64,000 bases of DNA from an uncultured Lachnospira sp. (lineage in GTDB: Bacteria; Bacillota; Clostridia; Lachnospirales; Lachnospiraceae). The stretch is taken from the NCBI GenBank assembly GCA_910589305.1, contig CAJUTV010000004.1, positions 79,990 through 143,989 of the forward strand, in the 5' to 3' direction. The number at the start of each line of letters is the position of its first letter. Positions within the stretch are counted from its first letter, which is position 1. The position numbers and the translations under genes are program-made. This document shows positions 53,774 through 63,137 of this stretch, piece by piece. The notes under the pieces were generated by a model. The model was not told the DNA's origin, did no database searches, and saw only the letters and a list, made by a program, of their open reading frames with translations.

Positions 53774-55138
53774 ATGAAAAAACGAATTTCTTTGAAAATT
53801 ATGATACCACAGTTATTTTTGTTGGTACTTACAGTTGTTGTCAATATCACCACAACAAGCAAAATGCAGCAAATTAGAACATTTCTTGAGGGATTGATAC
53901 AGACACCCGATATTTCATCCGATATTGTATCTTCGGCAACCCAGATGAATACTAGTATTTCTGAAAGTCTTTCCATCAATGGAATAATATCTTCGCTGCA
54001 GCTTTTAAACGTTGTATTAGTAATTGCTGTTACATATTTTTGTATTGTTCAGCCACTAAGGAAGTTGAAACAACAATTAGATAAGATTATTGTAAATATA
54101 GAAAACAATGAGGGAAATTTGAATGAGCGTGTTTATATAAAAAAGACGGATGAGATTGGACGATTGGCTCAAGGCATCAATCTTTTTATGGATAAACTGC
54201 AAGTAATTATGAAACAGATAAAAGAACATTCAGGTTCTCTTGACAAAGCATCGCAAAGTATATTGATGAAGGTAAATGATTCTACAAACGATACAGAGAT
54301 TGTCACACAGCAGACCGATGAGTTATACTCAAGAGTACATACGATTTCTAATTCTGTTGAAGATATTGTTAAGGCAATGGATTCTCTTAATGGAAACAGT
54401 AAATCTATACTTGAAGATGCAAATAATGGCAAGACTTATGCTGTAGATATGAAAGAGCGGGCAAATGAAATTAAAGATATGGCAGAAGGCAGCAAGAGTG
54501 CATCTGTAGAGATTACAACAACGTTAAAAGCAGATTTACAGCAATCGGTTGAAAACAGCAAAAGTGTTAATGCTATTTTAACGCTTACAGATGAAATCTT
54601 ATCTATAGCAAGCCAAACAAATCTGTTAGCACTTAATGCCTCAATTGAGGCAGCAAGAGCTGGAGATTTAGGAAAAGGATTTGCAGTAGTTGCTGATGAA
54701 ATCAGAGAATTGGCAGATAACAGCCGAAATACTGCAAATAGGATTCAAGAGATAAGCAATGAAGTTACAACAGCAGTAGAAAATTTAGCAAATACTTCAG
54801 ATAAACTTTTACAGTTTGTCGTAACGAATGTACTGGCTGATTATGACCATTTTGTAGAAGCTTCTGCACAGTATTTAGGCGATGCCGATGCTTTGGAGGA
54901 TATGATGGGAACATTTATGAACACATCAAATTCTCTTGCACAGTCAACCGATAGAATGAGTAATAGAGTGTATGATATATCGGATGCAATCAGTGAAGAA
55001 AATGAGCGGATAGAAAGGCTTGCTACCACAATTGGAGAACTGTCATCAAATATGTCACAGATTCAGGAATATACAGCAGTCAATGAGGCAGTTTCCATAG
55101 ATTTGAAAAATGAAATACAAAAATTTAAGGAGATTTAA
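53774..55138 (+). CDS. Methyl-accepting chemotaxis protein inside the pyr operon
   Basis: A 454-residue receptor with helices at about 8-27 and 73-95 and only about 45 extracytoplasmic residues between, then HAMP and a signalling domain with SIASQTNLLALNASIEAARA. The ATG at 53774 follows TGGAGG; an upstream extension is unsupported. It lies 156 nt after pyrD and 3 nt before pyrE on the same strand, so it is co-transcribed with pyrE. The sensed compound is unknown; a tie to pyrimidines is an attractive guess. Confidence 0.92.
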   Translation: MKKRISLKIMIPQLFLLVLTVVVNITTTSKMQQIRTFLEGLIQTPDISSDIVSSATQMNTSISESLSINGIISSLQLLNVVLVIAVTYFCIVQPLRKLKQQLDKIIVNIENNEGNLNERVYIKKTDEIGRLAQGINLFMDKLQVIMKQIKEHSGSLDKASQSILMKVNDSTNDTEIVTQQTDELYSRVHTISNSVEDIVKAMDSLNGNSKSILEDANNGKTYAVDMKERANEIKDMAEGSKSASVEITTTLKADLQQSVENSKSVNAILTLTDEILSIASQTNLLALNASIEAARAGDLGKGFAVVADEIRELADNSRNTANRIQEISNEVTTAVENLANTSDKLLQFVVTNVLADYDHFVEASAQYLGDADALEDMMGTFMNTSNSLAQSTDRMSNRVYDISDAISEENERIERLATTIGELSSNMSQIQEYTAVNEAVSIDLKNEIQKFKEI

Positions 55139-55141
55139 AAA

Positions 55142-55816
55142 ATGGAACAGTATAAACAGGATTTTATTCAATTTATGGTGGAATGTGATGTATTGCGATT
55201 TGGTGAGTTTACATTAAAAAGTGGAAGAAAATCTCCCTTTTATATGAATGCTGGCTTGTATGTCACAGGCGGACAGTTAGAAAAGTTGGGGCAATTTTAT
55301 GCCAAAGCAATACATGATAATTATGGTGATGATTTTGATGTACTTTTTGGTCCGGCATATAAGGGGATACCTTTAAGTGTTGCAACAACAATGGCATATC
55401 ATACATTATATGGAAAACAGATACGATATTGTTCAAACAGAAAAGAGATAAAAGACCATGGCGATGCAGGCATTCTTCTTGGAGGTCCGATTAAAGAAAA
55501 TGATAAAATCGTGATTATAGAAGATGTCACAACATCTGGAAAATCAATAGAAGAGACTTTTCCAATTATAAACGCATATAAAAATGTGACGATTAAGGGG
55601 TTGATGGTCTCTTTAAATCGTATGGAACGCGGAAAAGGTGATAAAAGTGCATTGTGTGAGATAAAAGAAAAGTATGGCTTTGACGCAAATGCAATTGTTA
55701 CGATGGAAGAAGTTGTTGAATATCTCTACAATAAAGAATACAATGGACGTATTGTGATAAATGATGAAATAAAAGAAGCATTGGATAAATATTATAAAGA
55801 GTATGGTGTAAAATAG
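55142..55816 (+). CDS. pyrE: Orotate phosphoribosyltransferase
   Basis: A 224-residue enzyme joining orotate to PRPP to make OMP. It has the PRPP motif VIIEDVTTSGKSIEE, FGPAYKGIPLS, and the Lys-rich catalytic loop around SNRKEIKDHGDAG. Starts 3 nt after the receptor stop, so translation is coupled. It completes the second half of the pathway with pyrC, F, K and D in this window. Confidence 0.96.
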   Translation: MEQYKQDFIQFMVECDVLRFGEFTLKSGRKSPFYMNAGLYVTGGQLEKLGQFYAKAIHDNYGDDFDVLFGPAYKGIPLSVATTMAYHTLYGKQIRYCSNRKEIKDHGDAGILLGGPIKENDKIVIIEDVTTSGKSIEETFPIINAYKNVTIKGLMVSLNRMERGKGDKSALCEIKEKYGFDANAIVTMEEVVEYLYNKEYNGRIVINDEIKEALDKYYKEYGVK

Positions 55817-55844
55817 CAGAGTAAAGAATGGAGGATTATTTGTT

Positions 55845-55997
55845 ATGGAAGAAAAATTGTATAAAAAAATGAAGCATATAGGTGCATCGGATTTAATATT
55901 TGGCATAGTGACTATGGTGTTTGGTATAGCAGTTGGGGTTATTATGATTGTCAATGGTGCAAAGCTGCTAACCTATAAGTCTGAAAATTTATTTTAA
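55845..55997 (+). CDS. 50-residue single-pass membrane protein
   Basis: Starts with ATG 10 nt after TGGAGG and 28 bp after pyrE. One hydrophobic segment (about 16-37, DLIFGIVTMVFGIAVGVIMI) is flanked by a basic N-terminus and LLTYKSENLF. I do not recognise a family. The position suggests co-transcription with pyrE. Confidence 0.65.
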   Translation: MEEKLYKKMKHIGASDLIFGIVTMVFGIAVGVIMIVNGAKLLTYKSENLF

Positions 55998-56075
55998 CAT
56001 TAAGGCAGGAATGAGACTTGCCTTGAGGTTGTGAGTAAATAACAAAACGGATTACGAATATCCGCTTAACTTTTA
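55998..56075. repeat. Repeat family D copy
   Basis: It contains GAGGTTGTGAGTAAATAACA then ACGGATTACGAATATCCGC and TTAAC, close to the copies at 27093 and 59874. Confidence 0.7.
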
Positions 56076-56156
56076 TCAGGCAGGTAGTAAAGTGAATGGT
56101 TAAATATTTATTTAACAAAAATATTGTTTATTGTTGAAAGGTATGAAAGGATTAAT

Positions 56157-56615
56157 TTGAAGAATAATAAAATTAAATCCGTTATAAAATGGGTGGCTTT
56201 TTTAACATATATAATGATACTTATATATTTTGTGTTTTTTGCAGAACTGTTTGGCAGAACACATTTAGCTAAAGAGTATCGCTATAATCTTGTTCCATTT
56301 AAAGAGATTAAAAGGTTTATCATGTATTATAATACATTGGGACCAATGGCAGTTTTTTTAAATCTTGCTGGAAATGTTTTGGCATTTATGCCGCTAGGCT
56401 TTTTTTTGCCATCCGTATCTGGACATAAAATGGGATTTTGGAGCATATTATGTACATCTTGTGCATTAAGCGTAGCAATAGAGTTAGTCCAGCTTATAAC
56501 GAAAGTGGGTTCATGTGATGTGGATGACGTTATATTAAATACATTGGGAGGAGTTTTAGGATATCTAGTATACAAATTATATAAGTTTTTTATAAGAAGT
56601 AAGAATGAGGTTTGA
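56157..56615 (+). CDS. VanZ-like family membrane protein
   Basis: A 152-residue protein with four hydrophobic segments and the VanZ-like pattern YRYNLVPFKEIKRF, NLAGNVLAFMPLGFFLP, ALSVAIELVQL and DVDDVILNTLGGVLGY. VanZ-type proteins confer low-level teicoplanin resistance in one case, but most are uncharacterised. A TTG start at 56157 is preferred (GAAAGGA 5-6 nt upstream); an ATG further up is out of frame. Confidence 0.85.
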   Translation: MKNNKIKSVIKWVAFLTYIMILIYFVFFAELFGRTHLAKEYRYNLVPFKEIKRFIMYYNTLGPMAVFLNLAGNVLAFMPLGFFLPSVSGHKMGFWSILCTSCALSVAIELVQLITKVGSCDVDDVILNTLGGVLGYLVYKLYKFFIRSKNEV

Positions 56616-56617
56616 AC

Positions 56618-56938
56618 ATGAAATTGTTTAACAGATACAAATTTTCAGATAAAAGTCAGACGTTGGGAGGAGTTATATCCACATTGATGGGTATAGCTTC
56701 TCTTTGTTGTCTCGTTTATGGTGTATATATGTCTTTTACAAAAGGAGGAGCGGCAGGCTTAGAAGTTGGAGGATTTGGACTGCTTGCGCTGATGTTATCT
56801 GTAATTGGTACAGTGATGGGATTGCTTAGTTTTAAAGAAGACAATAAGTTTTATACACTCTCAAAGATTGGTTCGTTGCTGTGCGGGATTCTTACAATAT
56901 TTATGATTTCTGTATTGATTATGGGCTTGGGGTTTTAA
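56618..56938 (+). CDS. Small membrane protein, possibly DUF6142
   Basis: A 106-residue protein with three hydrophobic segments (about 16-35, 47-68, 83-104). It starts 2 nt after the VanZ-like gene, so the pair is one unit. The order (short N-terminal amphipathic FNRYKFSDKSQT, then three helices) resembles small Lachnospiraceae proteins labelled DUF6142. Function unknown. Confidence 0.6.
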   Translation: MKLFNRYKFSDKSQTLGGVISTLMGIASLCCLVYGVYMSFTKGGAAGLEVGGFGLLALMLSVIGTVMGLLSFKEDNKFYTLSKIGSLLCGILTIFMISVLIMGLGF

Positions 56939-56940
56939 CC

Positions 56941-57048
56941 GCATCAAGGAAGTTTGACGCTTCAATATTGTAGAGCTATAAGCAGGAGATGAAGACTTGC
57001 TTGTTGACCTATCATTGAGATTAAAATTTGGAAAGGCGTGGTTTGGTG
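56941..57048 (+). promoter_or_regulatory. Repeat D fragment joined to leader family A
   Basis: CGCATCAAGGAAG and ACTTGCTTGTTGACC derive from family D, followed by GGAAAGGCGTGGTTTGGTG before the ATG at 57049. Thus leader A often sits directly downstream of repeat D, as also near 38360 and 63300. Confidence 0.6.
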
Positions 57049-59127
57049 ATGTTTGAAGATAATTTAAAAGAACGGTATGAATTGGCTGTTGACCGAATAA
57101 AAAGAATAAAAGTGGAATGTGAAAGTGCAGAGTGTCCATTGTCTGCGGATACTGCCTGTTATTTTAAAAAGGTTTCTTTTTTTCTTGAGCGTTGTGTAGA
57201 GTGGTCGCAATGGATTGAAAAAGGTGGACATAAAAAAGATAGTCTTGAACAATTGCAGGCGGTCAATTATCAGATGTATGAAGATATACTTGTGGGGCAT
57301 TATGATAAGAGCTATGCAAATCCTTCCTATGCAGTAAGCATTTTTGGCACAGAAATGGGACAGCTTTTATCTTTTCTTTATGTAGAATTAAGAAGTATTC
57401 TTGTGATGACTTTTGAGAACAGAGTGGGAGAAATTACATCTCTGTTTGAGTTATTTATCGAAATATATTGCTGTTTTTTCGATGGAAATCCATCGTATCA
57501 AGAATTAAAGGATATGATATATTGGTATGTCAGTGATTACAGTGATGAATATATCGAGTATCGAGTGCGCGAGCAAATAGACCCATCTTTTAATTTTGCC
57601 ACCAATATTATAATGAATGAAGACTTGTCTGATGTACGTTATCTTTATCAGTTTGGTGAGTATATTACAGACAATGAAATAAAGACAGCACAGTATCTAA
57701 GTCGTTTATCCGAAGAAAACATACAGGCGATGGCATATACATTTACAGAAGGATACAGAAAAGGGTTTGAGTTGGGAAATAAAGATATCACCAAGAAGAA
57801 AATCGTTAATATCCGATATTGTTTAGGTTTTGAGAGGCTTGTACGGGAAGAGATAAAACAGTTTAAGGAAATGGGACTTGACACAACCATATATAGGGCA
57901 GCGGTCAATACAATTAATAAGCGTATGCACATTAAAGTGGGGTATTATGCTACTAGTCCAAACAGGCAGATGGAGTATGACCATCGTTTTGACAGTGCTT
58001 TATATATGGACAGTGCTTTTGTTGAGCGAAAATTGGGTGCATTAAAATTGGCTTATGAAAAATATGCTCATTTAGCAGGCGTATTTGGCGGACCTGCTGT
58101 GATGGAAGTATTTGGCGAAACACCTTTTGAACCGATAGACAAACCAGAAAATATACAGTTTAGTGAAAAACAGCAAAAACTTTCTGTACGATATGACAAT
58201 GAGTCCTCAAATATTGTCAATCAGTATATTAAGGGTGAGGAGAGAAGTTTTACAATTATTGCTTATCCAGTACCAGACATTGGCAAAAAATTTGAGCAAA
58301 TATTTGATGAAGTGGTCAAGATTAATACATTAGATTATGAAGTATACAAAGAGATTCAACAGCATATCATTGATGTCCTAGATGGTTCAGATTATGTAGA
58401 AATCAAAGGATGCGGCAACAATAGCACAGATATGAAAGTGCGCATGATGGCGATTCAAAATCCAGAAAAAGAGACCATTTTTGAAAATTGTGTTGCAGAT
58501 GTCAACATTCCGTTGGGGGAAGTCTTTACCTCACCAGTGCTTGAAGGCACACAGGGTATTCTTCATGTCCGTAAAGTATATTTGAATGATTTATTATTTA
58601 AAGAATTGAAAGTATATTTTAAAGATGGAATGATAACCGATTATACGTGTGAAAATTTTGAAGATGAAGAAAAAAATAAAGCATTTTTTAGACAGAATGT
58701 ATTGTATAATCAAACATCACTGCCGCTTGGAGAGTTTGCAATCGGCACCAATACGACGGCTTATGTGATGGCTAATAAATATGATATTGTCAGCAAGCTG
58801 CCGATATTAATCGTTGAAAAGATGGGACCACATTTTGCAGTGGGTGATACATGTTATTCAAGAGCAGAAGATGTGACCGTGTATAATCCTGATGGAAAGG
58901 AAATTATATCAAGAGATAATGAAATTTCTATATTAAGAAAGACACAGCCCGATAAAGCATATTTTAACTGTCATACGGATATTACCATACCATATGATGA
59001 GATTGGGCGAATATCTGCTGTAAAAAATAATGGAGAGCGAATGGATATTATTAAAGATGGACGATTTGTACTTGAAGGCTGTGAGGAGTTAAACAAACCA
59101 TTTGACGATTATGGTAAAACAAAGTAA
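57049..59127 (+). CDS. M29-family aminopeptidase with long N-terminal extension
   Basis: A 692-residue protein. The C-terminal 400 residues are a thermophilic-type M29 metallo-aminopeptidase: GEVFTSPVLEGTQGILH and GEFAIGTNTTAYVMA supply metal-binding Glu, and EKMGPHFAVGDTCYS and FNCHTDITIPYDEIG the His/Asp ligands. About 290 residues before it are extra, helical, and not in the basic family. Likely releases N-terminal amino acids from peptides in the cytoplasm. Confidence 0.85.
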   Translation: MFEDNLKERYELAVDRIKRIKVECESAECPLSADTACYFKKVSFFLERCVEWSQWIEKGGHKKDSLEQLQAVNYQMYEDILVGHYDKSYANPSYAVSIFGTEMGQLLSFLYVELRSILVMTFENRVGEITSLFELFIEIYCCFFDGNPSYQELKDMIYWYVSDYSDEYIEYRVREQIDPSFNFATNIIMNEDLSDVRYLYQFGEYITDNEIKTAQYLSRLSEENIQAMAYTFTEGYRKGFELGNKDITKKKIVNIRYCLGFERLVREEIKQFKEMGLDTTIYRAAVNTINKRMHIKVGYYATSPNRQMEYDHRFDSALYMDSAFVERKLGALKLAYEKYAHLAGVFGGPAVMEVFGETPFEPIDKPENIQFSEKQQKLSVRYDNESSNIVNQYIKGEERSFTIIAYPVPDIGKKFEQIFDEVVKINTLDYEVYKEIQQHIIDVLDGSDYVEIKGCGNNSTDMKVRMMAIQNPEKETIFENCVADVNIPLGEVFTSPVLEGTQGILHVRKVYLNDLLFKELKVYFKDGMITDYTCENFEDEEKNKAFFRQNVLYNQTSLPLGEFAIGTNTTAYVMANKYDIVSKLPILIVEKMGPHFAVGDTCYSRAEDVTVYNPDGKEIISRDNEISILRKTQPDKAYFNCHTDITIPYDEIGRISAVKNNGERMDIIKDGRFVLEGCEELNKPFDDYGKTK

Positions 59128-59221
59128 AATAGGTCTGTATAATTTAGTGTTAGAATGAGTTGAAAAACCACAGCGTTTTTAACCTCAAATTTAGAGTAAA
59201 GTGTTACAGAATGGAGGAAAT

Positions 59222-59725
59222 ATGGCACAAGTTGGAATTGTTATGGGCAGTGATTCGGATATGCCTGTTATGGCAAAGGCGGCAGATATATTAGAGGAAT
59301 TGGGTATTTCTTATGAGATGAGAATTATATCTGCACACAGGGAACCAGATATATTTTTTGAGTATGCAAAAAATGCAGAGAGCAGCGGCGTGAAAGTTAT
59401 TATAGCAGGAGCAGGTATGGCGGCACATTTGCCAGGAATGTGTGCGGCGATATTTCCAATGCCTGTTATCGGAATACCAATGCACACCACTTCACTTGGC
59501 GGCAGAGATTCTTTGTATTCGATTGTTCAGATGCCTAGCGGAATACCTGTTGCAACGGTTGCAATTAACGGTGGTGCCAATGCAGGGCTTTTAGCTGCAA
59601 AAATACTTGCAACATCTGATGCAAAACTTCTTGAAAAGTTAAAAGCGTATAGCGAATCATTAAAAATGAGCGTTCAGAAAAAAGATGAAAAGCTGCAGGA
59701 AGTAGGATATAAGAATTATAATTAG
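59222..59725 (+). CDS. purE: N5-carboxyaminoimidazole ribonucleotide mutase
   Basis: A 167-residue class I PurE: VGIVMGSDSDMPVM binds the substrate, ISAHREPDIF and the loop AGAGMAAHLPGM with GIPMHTTSLGG complete the site. ATGGAGG lies close to the ATG at 59222. It acts at the sixth step of purine synthesis. No purK is seen in the window. It starts the purE-M-N-D block but is separated from purM by a 400-bp repeat-filled gap. Confidence 0.96.
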   Translation: MAQVGIVMGSDSDMPVMAKAADILEELGISYEMRIISAHREPDIFFEYAKNAESSGVKVIIAGAGMAAHLPGMCAAIFPMPVIGIPMHTTSLGGRDSLYSIVQMPSGIPVATVAINGGANAGLLAAKILATSDAKLLEKLKAYSESLKMSVQKKDEKLQEVGYKNYN

Positions 59726-59749
59726 ATAATTATGAAACTTCAATTTTTT

Positions 59750-59912
59750 AACCTCATCAAGGAAGTCCCCCCCACTTCAATGCTGCAAAGGCATAAGTGG
59801 GGGTGGGGACTTGCTTGTTTCAGTGGGAGTATAAGCTCCCACTGAAAAGCTACGATAGTAGCTATGAGGTTATGAGCAAGTAGCGTAGCGGATTGCGAAT
59901 ATCCGCTTAACT
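59750..59912. repeat. Longest repeat family D copy
   Basis: Opens TTAACCTCATCAAGGAAGTC, continues with a hairpin (CCCCCCACTT / AAGTGGGGGTGGGG), a second hairpin (CAGTGGGAG / CTCCCACTG) and ends with the 38 bp identical to 27093-27130. The 402-bp gap purE-purM contains only this and the palindrome that follows. Confidence 0.85.
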
Positions 59913-59919
59913 GTATGTT

Positions 59920-60053
59920 ACGCAAAATAAACAATTCATCGAAAGCACGCTTGCGCTACTTGTTGCTCGTAACAGCATATAAGTCGCCAAAATACGGCGA
60001 CTAAGTGCTGACGGCAACAAAAGTGCTTGTCTTATGAATTTGTTTATTTTGCC
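59920..60053. repeat. 134-bp interrupted palindrome, MITE-like
   Basis: GCAAAATAAACAATTCAT (59922-59939) pairs with ATGAATTTGTTTATTTTGC (60034-60052). Inside, AAGCAC/GTGCTT, TTGTTGC/GCAACAA, CAGCA/TGCTG and AGTCGCC/GGCGACT pair in nested order to a 7-nt loop. It could be a small non-autonomous element or an RNA structure between purE and purM. Confidence 0.75.
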
Positions 60054-60127
60054 AATTTACACCTTGAAATAAGTAGTTTCGCAATTATTTAAAAAATTAT
60101 AGGAATTAAAAGGAGTAGTATAACATT

Positions 60128-61153
60128 ATGGATTATAAAAAAGCTGGCGTGGATATTGAGGCAGGATATAAGTCTGTGGAATTGATGAAACAGCATATTG
60201 CAAAGACGATGAGACCAGAAGTGCTTGGCGGTATTGGCGGATTTTCAGGTGCGTTTTCAATGGAAAAGTTTAAGGATATGGAAAAGCCTACCTTAGTTTC
60301 AGGAACAGACGGAGTAGGTACAAAATTAAAGCTTGCATTTACAATGGACAAACATGATACGGTTGGTATTGACTGTGTTGCGATGTGTGTAAACGATATT
60401 GCATGTGCAGGCGGTGAACCATTGTTTTTCCTGGATTACATTGCATGTGGAAAAAATGAACCAGAAAAAATTGCAACGATTGTAAAAGGTGTTGCAGAGG
60501 GGTGTGTTCAGTCCGAATGTGCTTTGATTGGCGGAGAGACAGCCGAGATGCCAGGATTTTATCCTATTGAGGAATACGACCTTGCCGGTTTTGCAGTTGG
60601 CGTTGTCGATGAAAAAGATTTGATAACAGGTAAAGATATTGCGGCAGGTGATACACTTATCGGTATTGCTTCAAGCGGTATACACAGCAATGGATTTTCT
60701 CTTGTTAGAAGCGTATTTACGATTACGGAAGAATCCTTAAATACATATTATGATTCGCTTGGCAAGACACTTGGCGAAGCATTGATTGCACCGACAAAAA
60801 TTTATGTAAAGACGCTTAAAGAGATAAAAAAAGCAGGTGTTCGCATAAAGGGATGCAGTCATATTACAGGCGGTGGTTTTTATGAAAATATACCTAGAAT
60901 GCTGCCTGAAAATGTCTGTGCAGTAATAAAAAAAGACAGCTATGCAATTCCGCCTATTTTTCAAATGCTTGCAAAAGATGGCGATATTGATGAAAAAATG
61001 ATGTATAATACATTTAATATGGGTATTGGTATGGTTGTTGCCATTTCGCCAAGTGATGCAGATAAGGTGCTTGAAGCGATTGCGGCAGCAGGTGAGACAG
61101 GATATGTTATAGGACATGTTGAAGCTGGACAGAAAGGGGTTTCATTATGCTAA
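60128..61153 (+). CDS. purM: Phosphoribosylformylglycinamidine cyclo-ligase
   Basis: A 341-residue AIR synthetase. TLVSGTDGVGTKLKLAF is the ATP/phosphate motif, followed by DCVAMCVNDIACAGGEPLFF and LIGGETAEMPGFY. Length is standard. AAAGGAG lies before the ATG. It closes the imidazole ring in purine synthesis and overlaps purN by 7 nt. Confidence 0.97.
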   Translation: MDYKKAGVDIEAGYKSVELMKQHIAKTMRPEVLGGIGGFSGAFSMEKFKDMEKPTLVSGTDGVGTKLKLAFTMDKHDTVGIDCVAMCVNDIACAGGEPLFFLDYIACGKNEPEKIATIVKGVAEGCVQSECALIGGETAEMPGFYPIEEYDLAGFAVGVVDEKDLITGKDIAAGDTLIGIASSGIHSNGFSLVRSVFTITEESLNTYYDSLGKTLGEALIAPTKIYVKTLKEIKKAGVRIKGCSHITGGGFYENIPRMLPENVCAVIKKDSYAIPPIFQMLAKDGDIDEKMMYNTFNMGIGMVVAISPSDADKVLEAIAAAGETGYVIGHVEAGQKGVSLC

Positions 61154-61743
61154 AAATTGCTGTGATGGTCTCAGGAGGAGGAACAAATCTTCAGACAATT
61201 ATTGACGGTATAGATAATGGTACGATTACCAATACGCAAATTGTTGCAGTTATCAGTAATAATAACGATGCATATGCACTTACAAGAGCAAAGGAGCATG
61301 GAATAACTGCTCTTTGTATCTCTCCAAAGTCTTACGATACAAGAGAGGCATTTAATGAAGCCTTATTAAATGAAGTGAATAAACTTCAGGTGGATTTAAT
61401 TGTTCTGGCTGGATATCTTGTAAAGGTTCCAGAGGCAATGGTACATGCGTACTCCCATAGGATTATTAATATTCACCCTTCGTTGATACCTTCTTTTTGT
61501 GGTGTTGGATTTTATGGACTTCACGTGCATGAGGCTGTGTTGGAAAAAGGCGTTAAGGTTACGGGCGCAACGGTACACTATGTAGATGAAGGTATGGATA
61601 CAGGTGAAATTATTTATCAAAAAGCTGTTGAAGTATGTGAAGGTGATACACCTGAAATTTTGCAAAAAAGAGTGATGGAACAGGCAGAGTGGAAACTGCT
61701 TCCTGCTGCTATCAATATGATTGCAAATCAAAGCAAATTATAA
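61147..61743 (+). CDS. purN: Phosphoribosylglycinamide formyltransferase
   Basis: A 198-residue formyl-THF-dependent GAR transformylase. VMVSGGGTNLQTII binds the substrate phosphate; IINIHPSLIPSFCG contains the catalytic Asn-His, and GATVHYVDEGMDTG the catalytic Asp. AGAAAGG ends 7 nt before the ATG, within the end of purM, so translation is coupled. Confidence 0.96.
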   Translation: MLKIAVMVSGGGTNLQTIIDGIDNGTITNTQIVAVISNNNDAYALTRAKEHGITALCISPKSYDTREAFNEALLNEVNKLQVDLIVLAGYLVKVPEAMVHAYSHRIINIHPSLIPSFCGVGFYGLHVHEAVLEKGVKVTGATVHYVDEGMDTGEIIYQKAVEVCEGDTPEILQKRVMEQAEWKLLPAAINMIANQSKL

Positions 61744-61856
61744 TTGCACATGAAAAAAATATTTAGTTCTTTGTGCAAAAGTAATATAAAAATAAAGAAA
61801 AGTAAAATAAATACACAAATAAAGAAGTGTAGAAGCGGCACAGAAATGAGGAAATT
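61744..61856 (+). promoter_or_regulatory. Leader before purD, diverged family B
   Basis: The end AAGCGGCACAGAAATGAGGA matches the 3' part of family B (GCAGCGCAGAAATGAGGA before pyrC). A TTGCACA at the 5' end and TTTGTGCAA can pair to form an AT-rich hairpin (61743-61780). The left TGCGCTGC arm is not preserved. Confidence 0.45.
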
Positions 61857-63137
61857 ATGAAGGTTTTAGTAGTGGGCAGTGGCGGTCGTGAACATGCTAT
61901 CTGTTGGAAAATATCAAAAAGCGATAAGGTAGACAAGATTTATTGTGCACCAGGCAATGCAGGAATTGCACAGGTTGCAGAATGTGTGGATATTGGAGCA
62001 ATGGATTTTGACGGGCTTGTAGGCTTTGCCAAAGATAAGAATATTGATTTGACTGTTGTAGGAATGGATGACCCTCTTGTTGGTGGTATTGTTGATGCAT
62101 TTGAAAAAGAGGGATTACGCGTTTTTGGACCTCGAAAAAATGCGGCTATACTAGAAGGTTCTAAGGCATTTTCTAAGGACTTGATGAAAAAATATAATAT
62201 ACCAACAGCGGCATATGAAACGTTTACAGATGTAGATAAGGCGAAGGCATACCTTGAGGCAGCAACATTTCCTATTGCTATAAAGGCAGATGGCTTAGCG
62301 CTTGGCAAGGGCGTTTTCTTATGTGAAGATTTAGAACAAGCCAGTGAAGCCGTTGATGAGTTGATGCTCAATAAAATGTTTGGCGATTCAGGAAATACAA
62401 TTGTAATAGAAGAATTTATGACAGGTCGTGAAGTTTCTGTTCTTTCTTTTGTTGATGGCGATACAATTAAGATTATGTCATCAGCAATGGACCATAAGAG
62501 AGCGTACAATGGAGATATGGGACCAAATACAGGCGGTATGGGCAATATATCACCAAATCCATTTTATACAAAGGAGATTGACGAGTATTGTCAAAAGCAT
62601 ATATATCAGGCGACAGTCGATGCGATGAAAGCAGAAAACAGACCATTTAAGGGTGTTATCTTTTTTGGGCTTATGCTTACAGAAAATGGTCCAAAGGTAC
62701 TTGAGTATAATGCGCGTTTTGGAGACCCAGAAGCACAGGTTGTATTGCCAAGAATGAAAAATGATATTATTGATGTTTTTGAGGCTTGTATTGATGGAAC
62801 ACTAGATAAGATAGACCTTCAATTTGAGGATAACGCATGTATGTGTGTTGTGTTGGCTTCCGACGGATATCCAATTGAGTATAAAAAAGGATATGAGCTT
62901 TTTGGACAAGAAAACTTTGAAGGAAAAGATGATTATTTTCTGTTCCATGCAGGTACAAAATTTGACAGTGATGGAAAAGTAGTGACAAACGGAGGTCGAG
63001 TTGTTGCAGTTACAGCACTTGGCAAGGATTTACAGGAAGCTCGAAGAAAGGCATATGAGGCAACCGAGTGGGTACAGTTTGTCAATAAATTTATGCGTCA
63101 TGATATCGGCAGAGCAATGGATGCGGTGGATATTTAA
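61857..63137 (+). CDS. purD: Phosphoribosylamine-glycine ligase
   Basis: A 426-residue ATP-grasp enzyme making GAR. MKVLVVGSGGREHAICWKI is the N-terminal Rossmann signature, FPIAIKADGLALGKGVFL the ATP-grasp site, and LEYNARFGDPEAQV the metal-binding signature. It completes purE, purM, purN, purD; the remaining pur genes are outside the window. Confidence 0.97.
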   Translation: MKVLVVGSGGREHAICWKISKSDKVDKIYCAPGNAGIAQVAECVDIGAMDFDGLVGFAKDKNIDLTVVGMDDPLVGGIVDAFEKEGLRVFGPRKNAAILEGSKAFSKDLMKKYNIPTAAYETFTDVDKAKAYLEAATFPIAIKADGLALGKGVFLCEDLEQASEAVDELMLNKMFGDSGNTIVIEEFMTGREVSVLSFVDGDTIKIMSSAMDHKRAYNGDMGPNTGGMGNISPNPFYTKEIDEYCQKHIYQATVDAMKAENRPFKGVIFFGLMLTENGPKVLEYNARFGDPEAQVVLPRMKNDIIDVFEACIDGTLDKIDLQFEDNACMCVVLASDGYPIEYKKGYELFGQENFEGKDDYFLFHAGTKFDSDGKVVTNGGRVVAVTALGKDLQEARRKAYEATEWVQFVNKFMRHDIGRAMDAVDI

